Below, in pieces: positions 52,166 through 63,509 of a DNA stretch of 64,000 bases. Below the pieces are notes generated by a model. The model saw nothing but the letters and a program-made list of their open reading frames with translations, was not told the origin of the DNA and searched no databases. The position numbers were made by a program, and so were the translations under genes. Position 1 is the stretch's first letter, and each line of letters starts with the position of its first letter. The stretch covers positions 744,001 through 808,000 of the forward strand of contig JABAKD010000014.1 of assembly GCA_012845835.1 (NCBI GenBank). Reading direction: 5' to 3'. The DNA comes from Undaria pinnatifida (Eukaryota > Sar > Phaeophyceae > Laminariales > Alariaceae).

Positions 52166-52274
52166 TCCTCAACAAAGATCCGATGCCCACGCGCACCTTC
52201 CTGGTTGACTCTTTGCATGCGTGGTTGGCGCAAGATGCGCAACGTGCTTGGGTCTCCGAAGAAGGAGGTGCCCA

Positions 52275-52525
52275 GCAATGTGTATTCCATAGAGGAAGTT
52301 TACGAGGGTCCTCACTTGCGGAGCTCTACGCCACACCCACAATCTGCCTGTTGGAAAAATATGGAAGTGCAGCGCTCGACGAGCAATCCCCACGGCCCAA
52401 ATACAGAACGAGCAACGCTAATGGCATTCCCGTGATATATATGGGTGGTTCTTGAGTTGAAGAGCTTCCTAAGCCAGAAGATGATTTCGACCAAAAACGT
52501 GCTGCCTCTACCGCAGCACGCGCCC
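52275..52525. mobile_element. MITE-like M3 copy
   Basis: gggtcctcacttgcggagct, ctacgccacacccacaatct, gaaaaatatggaagtgcagc and ccccacggcccaaatacaga follow the M3 order. The right end is ctgcctctaccgcagcacg. Confidence 0.6.
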
Positions 52526-52539
52526 GATCTTCTTTTTTT

Positions 52540-53440
52540 GTACTCAATGAGGCGGCATTGAACCTGCCGGCTTCGTCTGCGTTGACGCCTTCGGCTTCGT
52601 CTCTAGCCTACGCACAGGACGAGGTGACGTGCCGTGTCCGCTAAAAAAATCTTGATAATCGCAACGGTCTCCCCTTGCTCTCTTCCTTGCGGGAATGTTT
52701 TCGTGGGTGATCCCCAAATGTTGAAACTCATGCTGCACGCTGTCGGATGGCAAAAGTTGAGTCGTTCTGCGGTGGCCCCGCCAACTTTTTCTTAGCGGAA
52801 TCGCCGGTTTCGAAACCAACTCCCGGCCGTATCTCCTGAAACACGGTGCCCCTTGCCACCCCGACGTCATGGTTCGATAGTACTACTAGTAGTAGTACCA
52901 GTACTAGTCTTTTGCATACAAGAAAGGTGAAAAACATGTTTTCATACGGAGCATCCTTCCTCATATCGAGCAGCCATGAAACGTTCGTTAAAGAAAGTTG
53001 CTGGCTTAGGGGGGGGGGGGGGGCTATCGTAGAATCAGTCATTTGCGGAAGGCAAAAAAGGTAATGGTTTGGGGAATGTAGCCTGTCCTACCCACCGCCT
53101 TTTCCCGATACACTCCGGCTGGGTGGCTCGGATGGATGGGTTTTTTTACCTTCACGGCATCCGTTACACGGTGGGAAATAGATGTGCAACACTGTTCAAT
53201 GTTAGCATTGGTGTTATGCTTGCCAACCAACAACATGCAGTCATTGGTGTCAATCGAAAAAGCGGCAAGCAACCAGAACTTGAATATAGACCGCCACCCC
53301 CCAAAAAAAACGTAGAAAACATTACAACAACTCAAGCCGAAAAAAAAAGGGACAGTGCCATCCAACAAACGTGCGGCACGGCGTGACTATTCCACGTTGA
53401 TCACCCATGAACATCCCCAGAAAAAGGAAACCAGACGCGT
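52540..53440. other. unrecognised intergenic sequence with poly-G tract
   Basis: A G homopolymer lies at about 53008-53023. A plus frame at 53069-53386 and a minus frame at 53039-53368 overlap almost completely; neither resembles a known family. A minus frame at 52544-52870 is equally unrecognised. Confidence 0.4.
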
Positions 53441-53499
53441 GCTCCTAGGGAGGCGGCACTTTTAGGCTCTTTCCGTAGGTTTCCGAACAACGGGGCTCC

Positions 53500-53696
53500 T
53501 TCACCCAACATCGTCGTTTTTTCAAATGTCGTTTTTGTGGATACCAGTTCCTATTCCCTAGATTGTACCGCCTCCTTACCACTATAATCCTTCGAGATCG
53601 TCCTGGCTCCTCGAGGCAGACTCTGAGGTGTTTCCTCATCGTTGACCCTTGAGCGTGCGGTTGCGCACATAACCCACCTCGGTGTGTCTCCACACT
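53500..53696 (-). repeat. inverse copy of the 33.3-33.5 kb repeat
   Basis: gagcgtgcggttgcgcacat with aacccacctcggtgtgtctc and ttttgtggataccagt are the reverse complements of 33273-33318 and 33515-33530. The sequence between differs in length. Confidence 0.75.
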
Positions 53697-53936
53697 AACA
53701 CTAACACTAACACTAACACTAACACTAACACTAACACTAACACTAACACTAACACTAACACTAACACTAACACTAACACTAACACTAACACTAACACTAA
53801 CACTAACACTAACACTAACACTAACACTAACACTAACACTAACACTAACACTAACACTAACACTAACACTAACACTAACACTAACACTAACACTAACACT
53901 AACACTAACACTAACACTAACACTAACACTAACACT
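53694..53936. repeat. (ACTAAC)n hexamer array, about 40 copies
   Basis: Almost pure hexamers, with one change near the right end (actgac). It separates GTGGAGACACACC-type sequence on the left from ctccat (inverse ATGGAG) on the right, sequences that are contiguous at 33265-33285. It encodes Thr-Asn repeats on plus and Leu-Val repeats on minus only as a by-product. Confidence 0.97.
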
Positions 53937-54139
53937 GACACCTCCATCGGAGAAGGAGAAAACCTGCGAAGGGACTACAGTTCCACAATTTTTGTTTTTC
54001 CAGTTTTTTTTCGCTTCTTACACCTAGGCTATGAGTTTTTTTTCATCGGCGAGCACTTTAATGTTATCAAAGATCAGTTTTTGGGTGTATTGGTATAATA
54101 TAGAGCGCCCCAAGCGAAGAGCCCCATAAAAAAAAAGAA

Positions 54140-54335
54140 GTTGCACCTGTACCGTACTAATAGTCGCATGTATCGGGCACCGGTTTTGTTCCCTGCGAGG
54201 GTCTTGGCTTGAGGAGACCTCTGAGCCTCACCCACAAACTGATTTGGAGAAAAATCGAAAGTCCACCCCGACAAAACGAAACAAAAGCATAGCCTGGGTA
54301 TTAAAAAAATCAGATCGAAAAACTCGGCCATGACA
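54140..54335. mobile_element. MITE-like M3 copy, truncated
   Basis: gaagttgcacctgtaccgta at left. ctgcgagggtcttggcttga, gagcctcacccacaaactga and gaaaaatcgaaagtccaccc follow the M3 order; the right end is not found. Confidence 0.5.
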
Positions 54336-54661
54336 TGTATGTTTGGACGATTTTCGGTCGAGGAGGGGCTCGTCATTCAGAAAACCAAAAGTGCCAAAAA
54401 CAAAAAGTGTTGTACACGTCTATCGTGTCAAGTGTCGTCAAGGGAAACCTGAGACGGAAACCTATGTATGCACGAAGCTCATCACTCGATTGGAATCATT
54501 ATGCGCTTGAACAAACCTCTCACAGCTCCTTACCCCGTCGCGCGTTGTTGGCTGGGAGTACGAACGGGTAAATTTAGGTCTTCACCGCCACAGCGCCAGT
54601 TGATCAGACGGCCTGATCGATGTTCATCGGCCATCCACTACCCAAGTAGGACAGGATTTAT

Positions 54662-55210
54662 TTGCACATGTATGCAGAATATGAAAACGTTGCACAGTGT
54701 GCCCGTACGAACGAGTATCGTTATTATATTAGCCATCTGACAAGGTGCGGCAAGAAGTTCGACACCAATCACTCATACTCATGTCCGCAAAAAGAGGAAC
54801 GAAGAAGTACACCAAGGGAAACGAAAAGAAACAAGCCTGAGCACGAAACCTATGTCCCTTCTGCACCTACTGTCTTACACTACGCGATGCAAGCTAAACG
54901 TTATAGTGTCAAGTCCTACGTAGTTACCCCCCGAAGAGCTGTGGTCCATACAGTTACCCCCCCCCCGCCCCCCGGCTCGCCCCCTCACCCTCAAGCTCCT
55001 GCCGCGGGGGATTACTGTTTCGGGCACGATGTCGAGATATTGGCCCACGCAAAACAAGATTTTGGATTACCCATAGTGACGTTCAATAGTTCCCCCAGCA
55101 AGAAGCAGAGGTTAGCCTTCAAGTTCCTGCAAGTAACGTCTCCCCTCATATATCAATATGAAGATCGCCATCAAGCAGTGTGCAGCGCGGGTGTCAATCA
55201 CAAACAATGA
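54662..55210 (+). CDS. unrecognised open frame, 182 residues
   Basis: It is the longest open stretch of the intergenic part on plus. The N-terminal half is basic and polar (KEERRSTPRETKRNKPEHE). A Pro-rich segment (VTPPPPPGSPPHPQAPA) is followed by GHDVEILAHAKQDFGLPIV and SPSKKQRLAFKFLQVTSPL. No signal peptide or membrane segment is seen, and I recognise no domain. It ends 10 bp before the T-run of the retroposon copy. It could be a real gene, part of a retroelement, or chance; composition is not strongly codon-like. Confidence 0.2.
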   Translation: MHMYAEYENVAQCARTNEYRYYISHLTRCGKKFDTNHSYSCPQKEERRSTPRETKRNKPEHETYVPSAPTVLHYAMQAKRYSVKSYVVTPRRAVVHTVTPPPPPGSPPHPQAPAAGDYCFGHDVEILAHAKQDFGLPIVTFNSSPSKKQRLAFKFLQVTSPLIYQYEDRHQAVCSAGVNHKQ

Positions 55211-55220
55211 CGGAGGAACA

Positions 55221-55345
55221 TTTTTTTTTTTTTTTTTGCTATCCTTCGGCGGATGGGGCAAAATAAAGCTTAAGCTCACCACACTTACACGTATTTTCAT
55301 ACACATCGTGCGTCGATTTAACTCACTTGCATTCGCAATCCAGCG
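55221..55345 (-). mobile_element. poly(A)-tailed retroposon, copy 2
   Basis: The T-run at 55221-55237 is a poly(A) tail on the minus strand, preceded (reading minus) by gtatgaaaatacgtgtaagt, gagcttaagctttattttgc and cccatccgccgaagg. It matches copy 1 at 48.0-48.1 kb. Confidence 0.65.
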
Positions 55346-55349
55346 GTAG

Positions 55350-57790
55350 CTGGCGTGTCCTTCGGTTCCCGCTGTGGCGATAGCGTGAGCTGTCCCTATC
55401 GGCGGTCCCCGTAAAATGGGTTGTTTCCTAGATATAATGTATTGGGTACCCTCCGGAATGCTGAGACTCATGGTGCAGTGGTTCACCGTAGGGGCAGGGC
55501 AGCAATGCAAGTGAAAGCAGTGGACGAGCGATGTCGTTCGCCCAAAGCGGAATACGATACAAGCTGATCGAGCTGCATGCCTAAGCACTGTCATGGCGAT
55601 GGCAAAAAACAGTCAGTCAGTGCCGTTCTCGTCAACTGGCGGTCCGATGCACACTACTCGTACCAGGTACTTATTTAGAAAAATGAAAAATACACTTAAT
55701 TCAGCCGTGAGATCGACCAAAAATGACTTTTTGATCAAAACCCAGCTTTGCAAACTGCGTGTGATACTTCGATCGCGCGAGTTACGGGATGTGTATACCC
55801 TCGTGAAGGGTACAACAGGTCGGTGACTCCCCTGCTAATAATGCCAAGGTCAACAGGACTAAGACGCTCAGCCTTGTTCTGCGCACGGAAACTGTAATAC
55901 CCGCATTATTAAGGGGGACAAAACCAGACATCTATCTGCGGAATTCAGTATGCACTAAACAATTCATAACTTTCTTAGTGTGAGTAACATTTGGAGTGGG
56001 CTACTTGGGTCTACACCGGGTTCGTACGCAGGTTCCTGTGTACTCCCTGTCTGTGTATGTGGCAGGCCAGCGGAGGTCCAGCCCAGGCCTGATGCTCGGG
56101 TTAGTGCTGTCGAGACATGATGGAACACACTTACTTACCATGTTGAATCATATCGAATACTTGATATTGGAAGCGCACAGAAGACCGGCCGCGGGTGAGA
56201 GGACGGCGTAATTTAAGTTGCTGCGAAATACATTCGACATTGGTGCATTATTTATGTAAATCGTCCTGGCCGTGGTCTTCCTTTCCGTATCTGTGTCGGG
56301 GGATATATCTTACCTGGTACATTTTTATCCCTGTCATATGTTTGCCCTCCGGCAATATGCAGCAGATCACCTTTGACATCTCGAAAAAAAATAGCAGCTC
56401 CATAAAGAACATTATGAGAAACCCCACGAGGAACAACCATGATGGCATGTAAGTCTATAGCCCTACAGTATTCGGTACCTGCACTTGCCCGGCTGAACTT
56501 TTACCACAACGTGCAAAGCTTACATCGCCCTAACTCTACGCAAAAATGTGTCTCCATAAGCTTGGATACGATTCTACATACTAATGAGGTCCTACAGTAC
56601 AAAGGACGTACACCCACCCGCTTCACGTGTCGTCCTTTCTCCACCCTTCTGTATCACGTGATCGTATATTAATGCTAAAGAAACGTGTGGGTGTGTGGGT
56701 TTGCCCCTCCCCCCCGTCCGCGTTGGTGAACCCTTATTAGCTGGAGGGTGACGCAGGACACCACTTCGCAAGATGGTGAACCGGGTGTCAATGATGACCC
56801 GGGTGGCCACCGAGACGATCTATAATGCTAGAAATTGGTGTGAACAGGCGTTCCTTCGAAACGACAACTCATTTGCCTTCGCCATTTTGGGCCTCCACCT
56901 GCCGCCCCACACAACCATGAGGCCGGACGGATTTGTGCCGCTGGGATTTCTCTGCCGTAGTTGAAGGTATGCACAGCAGTGTCACAGAACGTGGTGCGTC
57001 TATACACCGCTCGGGAGGTAGAGTTATCACCTGGTAGTTGGTGCTACTGCTGTACAGTTTTAGTAGTCGTGCGTACGTAGTAATAATGTTCGATTAAATT
57101 TTGTGCCAGGTATTATCTCGTAGGCGGCCAGGAGCTCGCAGAAAAGGGCACGCCTTGACGCCACAGAGCGTAAACAAACCTCAATGCGGAGATCCGTTTT
57201 CGTTGTTTCAACTCAAGAGAGAGGAAAACACTATCGAACAAAATGACGGCTGCAGCAGCTGCTAGCAGCGTCGGCAACGACACACGAAAGGTCCCCGGCT
57301 GCTGGTAAAGGGGATCGCGTCTGGAGTGCAACGTAGCTACAGTTAGTAAATATTAATAGCGTCGGTCCTTGAGTTCGATTCCCACCGTGGTGACAATTTG
57401 ACTTTTATTTATTTGCAAAAATGCAAAAAAAAAGGGTCAACTAAAACTGCTACTAATAATTACTAATACTACACTGCTGCTGAAAACGCCTAGCGGCGTG
57501 GGTAGGTACATTTCGACTCGAGTCGACGAGGGAATAAAATAAAAAATAATCATGCTGAATTCTTCTCGCGACAAAAGTGAAGGCACGTACCGTAGTGGGG
57601 AGGGGAGAGGAGGGCCCGCTATGTGACCCGGATCCGAGTTATTACTGGGAGGGAGGGCTGGAGTAGCTAAAGAAATAAACAAATAAACAACGCTTCCACT
57701 TCCGAGGCGCGCAAGCGCAACCACTATACGCTCGTCCGGGAGACAGGTGTCCTTCGACGAGCGCAGCTACAAACTCACTACCCTCGCGGT
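55350..57790. other. intergenic, no gene that can be supported
   Basis: A minus frame at 56248-56448 starts MPSWLFLVGFLIMFFMELLF, which could be one membrane helix. A plus frame at 56773-56964 (63 residues) has GLHLPPHTTMRPDGFVPLGF. Both are unrecognised and lack context. At 57345-57390, gagttcgattcccacc resembles a tRNA box B. Confidence 0.35.
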
Positions 57791-57799
57791 GGGAAGCGT

Positions 57800-58345
57800 T
57801 GGGCGCCTCGGTAAAGAAGGCAGCGACCTCCGATCGATCAGATCGATCAGGTAGCGGCGAGGCTCAGCATCGTTGGAGGGACGGACGCATCGTCCCGAGC
57901 GCGGAAAGGCGTCGGCAAGGAGCGCCAATAGATTACAAATAATTTCTGTGACCACTCAGGTCACGATGTCGCGCAGACTTCATCGATACAGACTAGCTCT
58001 GGGAGACCGCCAGGCCGGGAGGAGCCGGGAGGAAGAAGCGGGAGAGGACTACGGCCACTGGTGTGGGGTGGTAATGTTGATGGGGATTAAGGTAGGCTAA
58101 TAACTGAAACATAGACTAAAGACTAGTCTATATGTAAGGAAAGGAAGCAGTAGATAGAAAGAGAACATGTGGGGATAGGAAATGCGGAAATAATGGTTGG
58201 CAGAAGTACCACTACTGCTTCATGGAGGGATTTTATTCGACTTCTCGTTGATACTTATAGCTACTGCTTTATGGAGAAGGATATTCGATTTACATCGGAA
58301 CGGCATCTACGCTATATTGTCGGAGGGCAAACATAATGATGGCAA
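57800..58345 (+). repeat. R5, left arm of a 2.2-kb inverted repeat
   Basis: Shares with the inverse copy at 59535-60045: gttggagggacggacgcatc, gcgcggaaaggcgt, gtgaccactcaggtc, tcatcgatacagacta, gaggactacggccactgg, tggggtggtaatgttgat and ctacgctatattgtcggagg. The plus frame at 57873-58100 and the minus frame at 59788-60015 both preserve a peptide like VTTQVxxSRRxHRYRLxLxDRQA, so this part was probably coding in the parent element. Confidence 0.8.
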
Positions 58346-58349
58346 TAAA

Positions 58350-59530
58350 CTAACCCGGTACGCTACGTAGCACTTCACTTGCTTTACACCTCTTCTTCTT
58401 GATGAATTGCGACTGTACGGTTCACTCTGTTTCACAGCCGTCTGTGACTGTCACAGAATTTGTATCTCTATTAATAGGATGAATCAGCATGGACTCTGGG
58501 TGTACTGATGGTGATGATGTCGTTGGGTAGAAAGAAAACGGTTTAATGTGAAGACAACACACACAAGCTAAGATAAAAGGGCTTCGTGAGGAGAGATCTA
58601 AGCACGCCTTCGTGTCGGGGTGTCTTTGGTGTTCGTTGTGTGTGTGTGTGTGTGTTCTTCACATTAAACCTGTGTGCAGCACAACAACACGATAATAGGC
58701 TCGAATACAGCCCGACCGGCCGCGAGAAACTACTACTATTACTACTACAGTAGTAACTACTACCTGGTACTAATCGTCTTTTTCTGGGGTATTTTTTTCC
58801 CCTTTGTTCCCTCCTTGCGTGTCCAGGTTTTTGGCTCGTGCTCGGATTATCTTATTTTGGTTTTACTTTACTTTATTTTATTTCATTTTATTATGTTTCT
58901 TTTCCGAGCTTTGGCTCTCCTTTCCGGTTGGGTTGTTTCTTCGATTTCCCCTTCGTTTTGTTTGTTTCATTTTTTGTTTTATTTTTATCTTTGTTTTTAT
59001 TTGTTTTCTTATTTTGTTTTTGTTTTTTGTTTTTGTTTTTGTTTTTGTTTATTTCGTATTTCTCTCTTCCAATGTATTTCTGTTGCTGACGTATGTATGT
59101 TGTGCCTGTCGTACCCAGTACTAGGGCATGACATTGCGTTGTCGAATGCATTACGATGCATTATCTCTGTGTCGTGGCTTGTGACCACAGAGCTGATCTT
59201 TCTAGGGTGAAGAATCAGTACGGACACTGGGTGTGCTGGATGTCGACGAGTAGAAGAACGGTTTAATGTGAAGAACACACACACACTAATAATACTGATG
59301 AATATCACACGTACGTACGTGTTGGTCGCCACCGCGCCTGCTACCTGGTGCCTGTGACAAGAAGCCAATGAAGTATGAATCGTTTGGTTCACAGCAGCTA
59401 GCTGTACTGCTGCTACATATTTTACAAATAAATATGATATTATGATATCATACATACGAGGAGCAGGGCGCTGTTGTACGCATGCATGGTGCTCAACGTG
59501 CGATGTGTGCGCAAACTTTCCATCATTATT
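58350..59530. other. loop of the R5 inverted repeat
   Basis: Contains a second, shorter pair: ggtttaatgtgaaga with cacacacac at 58540-58566 and again at 59257-59284 (direct), and their inverse ttcttcacattaaacc at 58654-58669. A strongly T-rich stretch, (TTTTTG)n-like, is at 58855-59060. Phe-rich frames there are low-complexity by-products. Confidence 0.6.
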
Positions 59531-59534
59531 ATTG

Positions 59535-60045
59535 TTATTATTATTTTTGCCCTCCGACAATGTAGCGTAGATGCCTTTCCGATATCAATCGAATATCCTT
59601 CCCCATCCTTCCTCAAAGCACCAGTAGTAGCACCTAATATGAAGTCCAATGATCGCACCATAATGCAGTGGTATCTTCCGCCAACCTTATGCCCATTTTC
59701 CTTTCCCCACATCTTCTCCTTTTATCTACTATTTCCTTTCCCTATATTTGCTATGTATACCTGGTATGTTATAGCTGAGAGTCTACCTTAATCCTCATCA
59801 ACATTGCCACCCCAGGCCAGTGGCCGTAGTCCTCCCGATTCTTCCTCCCTTCTCCTTGCGGCCTGACGATCCCTCAGAGATAGTCTATATCGATGAACTC
59901 TGCGCGAAATCGCGACCTGAGTGGTCACATAAATGATTTGGAATAGTCGCTCGTTGCACACGCCTTTCCGCGCTAGGGACGATGCGTCCGTCCCTCCAAC
60001 GATGCTTGCCGCCACCTGATCTATCAGGTCGCTGCCTTCTTCACC
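59535..60045 (-). repeat. R5, right arm of the inverted repeat
   Basis: Inverse of 57800-58345. The minus frame is open from 60015 to 59788 and carries VGGTDASSLARKGVCNERLF, then QIIYVTTQVAISRRVHRYRL. I do not recognise the family; the element it came from may be a retrotransposon. Confidence 0.8.
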
Positions 60046-60049
60046 CTTT

Positions 60050-60708
60050 CTATTGTTAATATCGACGACCCCGTCCTTGCTGGTGACCCATCGTTATGAC
60101 TGGGATGCACTGGCCGGCAGGGCTGTGAACTTCTGGACACATTGGCGTACAGGGTTCCCACATTACCACCCTTCGGCATTTTGGGTCCTCTGCTTTACCG
60201 TCCGATGCACTCCTACACCCTGAACGGCCGTCATTCCATGGACATCTTTGGCGTGTGTGCGGTAGGCGGTAGGATGTAGGCGGCGGTTACGGTTGGCGGT
60301 TGGGGAATCTGGCGGTTTCATTATAGCGCGGCGAAATTAGTTGTGAAACGTATTTCGCCATTGGAAGCACACTGGAATCCGCTTCCAGCTGTACCCACCA
60401 CCAACACGGGCCGCGATATGGCGCAACGCGTGCTACGACAGGGCCTACAGCAGCTCAGAGGGAGTCGTGGCCACAAATTAGCTTAGAGCAAGGGGGAATC
60501 GGCGGTTTTGAGCAGAAAAACAGCGAAAAACAAGGGGATAGGACGTGGTTCCATAAGTTGGACGGCTTGTTTTCTCTCCAACCACGCAAGCTCTCCTCTG
60601 TCTGAGTTATGCGGGGGATGCATCATTGACCAAAGAGATCGGATAAGCATCATCATCCAGCCTCCTCTCATCATTAGCTCGTAGCTTGCAACCGACTCCG
60701 AAACCACG
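60050..60708. other. upstream region of the DEK-like gene
   Basis: It should contain the promoter and 5' leader. tgcggtaggcggtaggatgt and cggcggttacggttggcggt form a short G-rich repeat at 60255-60300. gcgcaacgcgtgctacgaca near 60420 resembles an M2 end. Confidence 0.4.
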
Positions 60709-61724
60709 ATGGCCGCACGTGACTCGCGAGACAAGAAGGGGGTGGAGCGGTTCGTCCCACCCGAGGAGCAGCAGGAGAAGGGGAAGCACGCCGTCTTCGA
60801 GGTGAATCCTAATCCTAAAAAGTTTTTAAACGAAGAAAGCCTGTTTTTAGCGTGTGCTTGGGAGGTACTAGCTCTAATCCTGAAAAGCTCGTAGTTTGTT
60901 CGCCGTTGCGAGGCCACCATGAGGCTGGCAACATACCGACATGGGTTACCGTAAGGGAGGGAGGGATGCAGAGCTATGTCCCCGCAAAGGTTGCTCTGTC
61001 GGTGGTACAGCGTTGGCGGTACCCGGCAGGGCGCGAGAATTGTGGCAGCAAACGGCTTCTTTCTTCTGTTCTTAGGCTCTTTCTTGAGTTGAGAAAATCA
61101 GTTTGCTTCGACCATACCGTCACCACAAATGCCGCGCGCAAGCACGCCGACACCAGACCCAAGCTCCACCCCACCCCGAGCTCTCAGCTTGCCAACCTTG
61201 ATCAGAGAGGTCACTTGTGAACACGTAGCAGCAATCAGCAATTTTGAAATCTATAGAATCTCGCATATTTTTATCTTCCACAGCGCACGTGCATGAACTA
61301 CGAACGTACGTAAAAAAGTCACCTCGAGTTTGTACGTAAAAAAAAAAAGATACAAGGCTACAATACGTGGGGAGAAAAGCGTGCGTACAATTTTATTTCT
61401 TGTATAGTTTATCCAAGATGTTTTTTTGCTGCCTTGGCTAAAAAAATTGGCGCCCACAAATTCGGAGCCTCGTTTTGTACATGAGTTTAAAGACCGTTTG
61501 ATCACCATAGTAATATGTAAACGTTCTCTATATTTCCGTCTACATTGTACCCAGCGGCAAAACATCTCGGATAAAGTATTGGAAATTCAAAAATATCGCC
61601 AAAATCGTGCTCTTTTTCCCTTGTCTTTTCCACTTGCCGCCAACAACGCTTGCTCTTCTTGCTCCCTCGTGTTGCACGTGCCGCCGGCAGGGCTCAGGGA
61701 CGAAGCTCGGCGACATCCCCATCG
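60709..61724 (+). CDS. DEK-like chromatin protein, first two exons
   Basis: Exon 1 (60709-60801) encodes 31 residues, RDKKGVERFVPPEE then KHAVFE, with donor GTGAAT. Exon 2 (61691-61724) is a 34-bp exon after GGCAG that reads GSGTKLGDIPI plus one base before GTGAGC. Joined in phase 0, they give a (R)-x-R/K-K-x-VERF block followed by F-E-x-G-x-G-T-x-L-x-D-I-P, the order and spacing seen at the start of the conserved region of plant and animal DEK proteins (for example VERF... and EKGRGTxLxDIPNV). DEK binds DNA and histones in the nucleus. I could not find the next exons before the window ends, so the gene is partial. The family call rests on two short motifs. Confidence 0.55.
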
Positions 61725-63260
61725 GTGAGCTGGTTTGTCGCTTGTGAACCTCCCCCATCTTGTCTTTGATTGTGGGTTGTGTGTGCCTCAGCAGCCATGG
61801 ATTGTTGTATTCACCGAGGGCAACCCCCCCCCCAAGGGCCCCAAGCCCCAAGGTCTACGTAGGTTTTCCTACGTAGGTTTTTTGGTTTCTATGAAGCAAA
61901 CTGATCAGTGATCAAACTAACTGGCTAACAATGATACTTCTTTAACACCTGAACTGCTGTGAATGTGAATGTGAGGCTTTTTATACTGCTGTAGAGCTCT
62001 CAACTCTCAGCTCTAGAAGTATCATGATCCCGTGTCGGTTGGTGTGGTACCCTCTCTAGCAATGCGGGGCGCCAGTATAGTGCGGTGGTGCGAGTACCCT
62101 CTAGCAATGCGAGGCGCCAGTTTAGTGCGGTGAATCGCGTGTCAGGGCGTCAGGGCCTCGTCCTAGAGAACCAGGCATTACTCATTAATAACGAGATGCG
62201 ATTGTTCGGGGTCCCGCTTTAGTGCGGGTGTTGTCGTTTGGCAAGGCGTCGCGCTACGTAATGAGATCACGACTAAAAATATCAGGTACCTGGTACACAG
62301 CAGTAGTACTCTTGAGTACAAGTATAGTGTTTTCGTATGATACTTTAGTCGTTGCTGTGTGCGTCGCATGAGGCTACTGCTTGCTGCTGCATGGTATGGA
62401 TGAGCTGGTATCGTGAGGGTTCGAGTGCACAGCAGCAGTAGCAGTGCGTAGGCAGGGCTGGCTTGCTGGAAATGGGAAATGGGTCTGTCCGCCACAAGGA
62501 CAGCAGCAGTAAACACCAGGATTGTCATATCCATGATAGCACACCCCGGGGATGACATTTTGACCTACCAGGTTTGAATTGTGTTACACACCTTCGGCAG
62601 ATGACGATCTGTAGACACTACTGCAGAGTATCTAATAATACAACTGCAGCAGATGCGTCTGCCGTTTTGAGATGTTTCGCGGCTCTTTACATAAAGAGAA
62701 CATTCCCAACCCTGGAAATGTTCGCTCGTAGGGTATAGATCATTCAAATCACACGGCTCCCACACGGTAGCAGGGTAGCATGAGCTATAACATGGTACAG
62801 ATCTTCCCCGAAAGATCGTTTGACCATGTACTTGGTATATGAGCTGACGTGTGAATGTTGTCTCCGGGCGTGCTGTTTGGGGAGGGGTGTGCGTGAAACA
62901 CACCGCTGCTGGTGCACAAGCCATCGTTTTTTTAGGACGTACGTATATAAGGTGTGATATTATACATACGTACCGCACACTTGCACGTATTGGTGGCCGT
63001 AGACTTTACTGTTATGATATTTAATAAAGAATATTCCAAGGGCGTCAGCCGTGAGTTCGACGAATTTCAGATATTATACGTACGCCACCAGCCGCTGGCG
63101 TCGACACGACGTGTGCGTGTATGATAAAAAATACTCTGGAGTAATATACAGCAGTACGACCTGGTATGGGTTTGTAGTGCATATGTTGGTTTTCAATATT
63201 TGGGCCAAATAAGTAAACAATGAAATGCGTTGGCTGCACTGCCGTACCGTACCGTACGAG
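61725..63260. other. probable intron of the DEK-like gene
   Basis: No DEK exon was found. Short repeats: ctacgtaggttttc twice at 61855; a duplicated block of about 48 bp, taccctctctagcaatgcgg with ggcgccagtatagtgcggtg, at 62046-62132; several acgtacgta runs near 62935-62970. Confidence 0.45.
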
Positions 63261-63267
63261 CCTACCT

Positions 63268-63505
63268 TAACGCCTTTAGAGCCCCAAAATCCCTCCCTAT
63301 ACTATCTCGAAGCAAAATTTGTCCCCAGATAAGGATTTCCAGTTGTGAAGGCGTTGCCCCCTTTAGAGCCCCAAAATCCTTGCCTGTACTAACTTCAAGT
63401 AAATTTGTAAAAAAAAGGGTTTCCAGTTGTGAAGGTAGAGCCCCCAAATCCCCCCCTTTACTTGAAGTAAATTTGTCCCCAAAAAGGGTTTCCAGTAGTT
63501 GAGGT
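63268..63505. repeat. three tandem units of about 80-90 bp
   Basis: Units share agagccccaaaatccctccc, ctatactatctcgaagcaaa and atttgtcccc..gatttccag ttgtgaaggc-type blocks. The third unit is shorter. Confidence 0.85.
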
Positions 63506-63509
63506 ATTG

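Noticed and set aside
53694-53936. CRISPR-like or telomeric array
   Set aside because: There are no spacers, and ACTAAC is not a known telomere unit. It is a plain hexamer microsatellite.
53636-53947. Long Leu-Val (minus) and Thr-Asn (plus) open frames
   Set aside because: They are translations of the ACTAAC hexamer array. Only the short flanking peptide is shared with another locus.
57318-57395. tRNA gene
   Set aside because: A box-B-like GAGTTCGATTCCC and a weak A box are present, but the ends do not pair as an acceptor stem and no anticodon arm is evident.
58804-59210. Phe-rich, membrane-like frames
   Set aside because: They come from a T-rich low-complexity stretch and several frames are open at once, as expected for such sequence.
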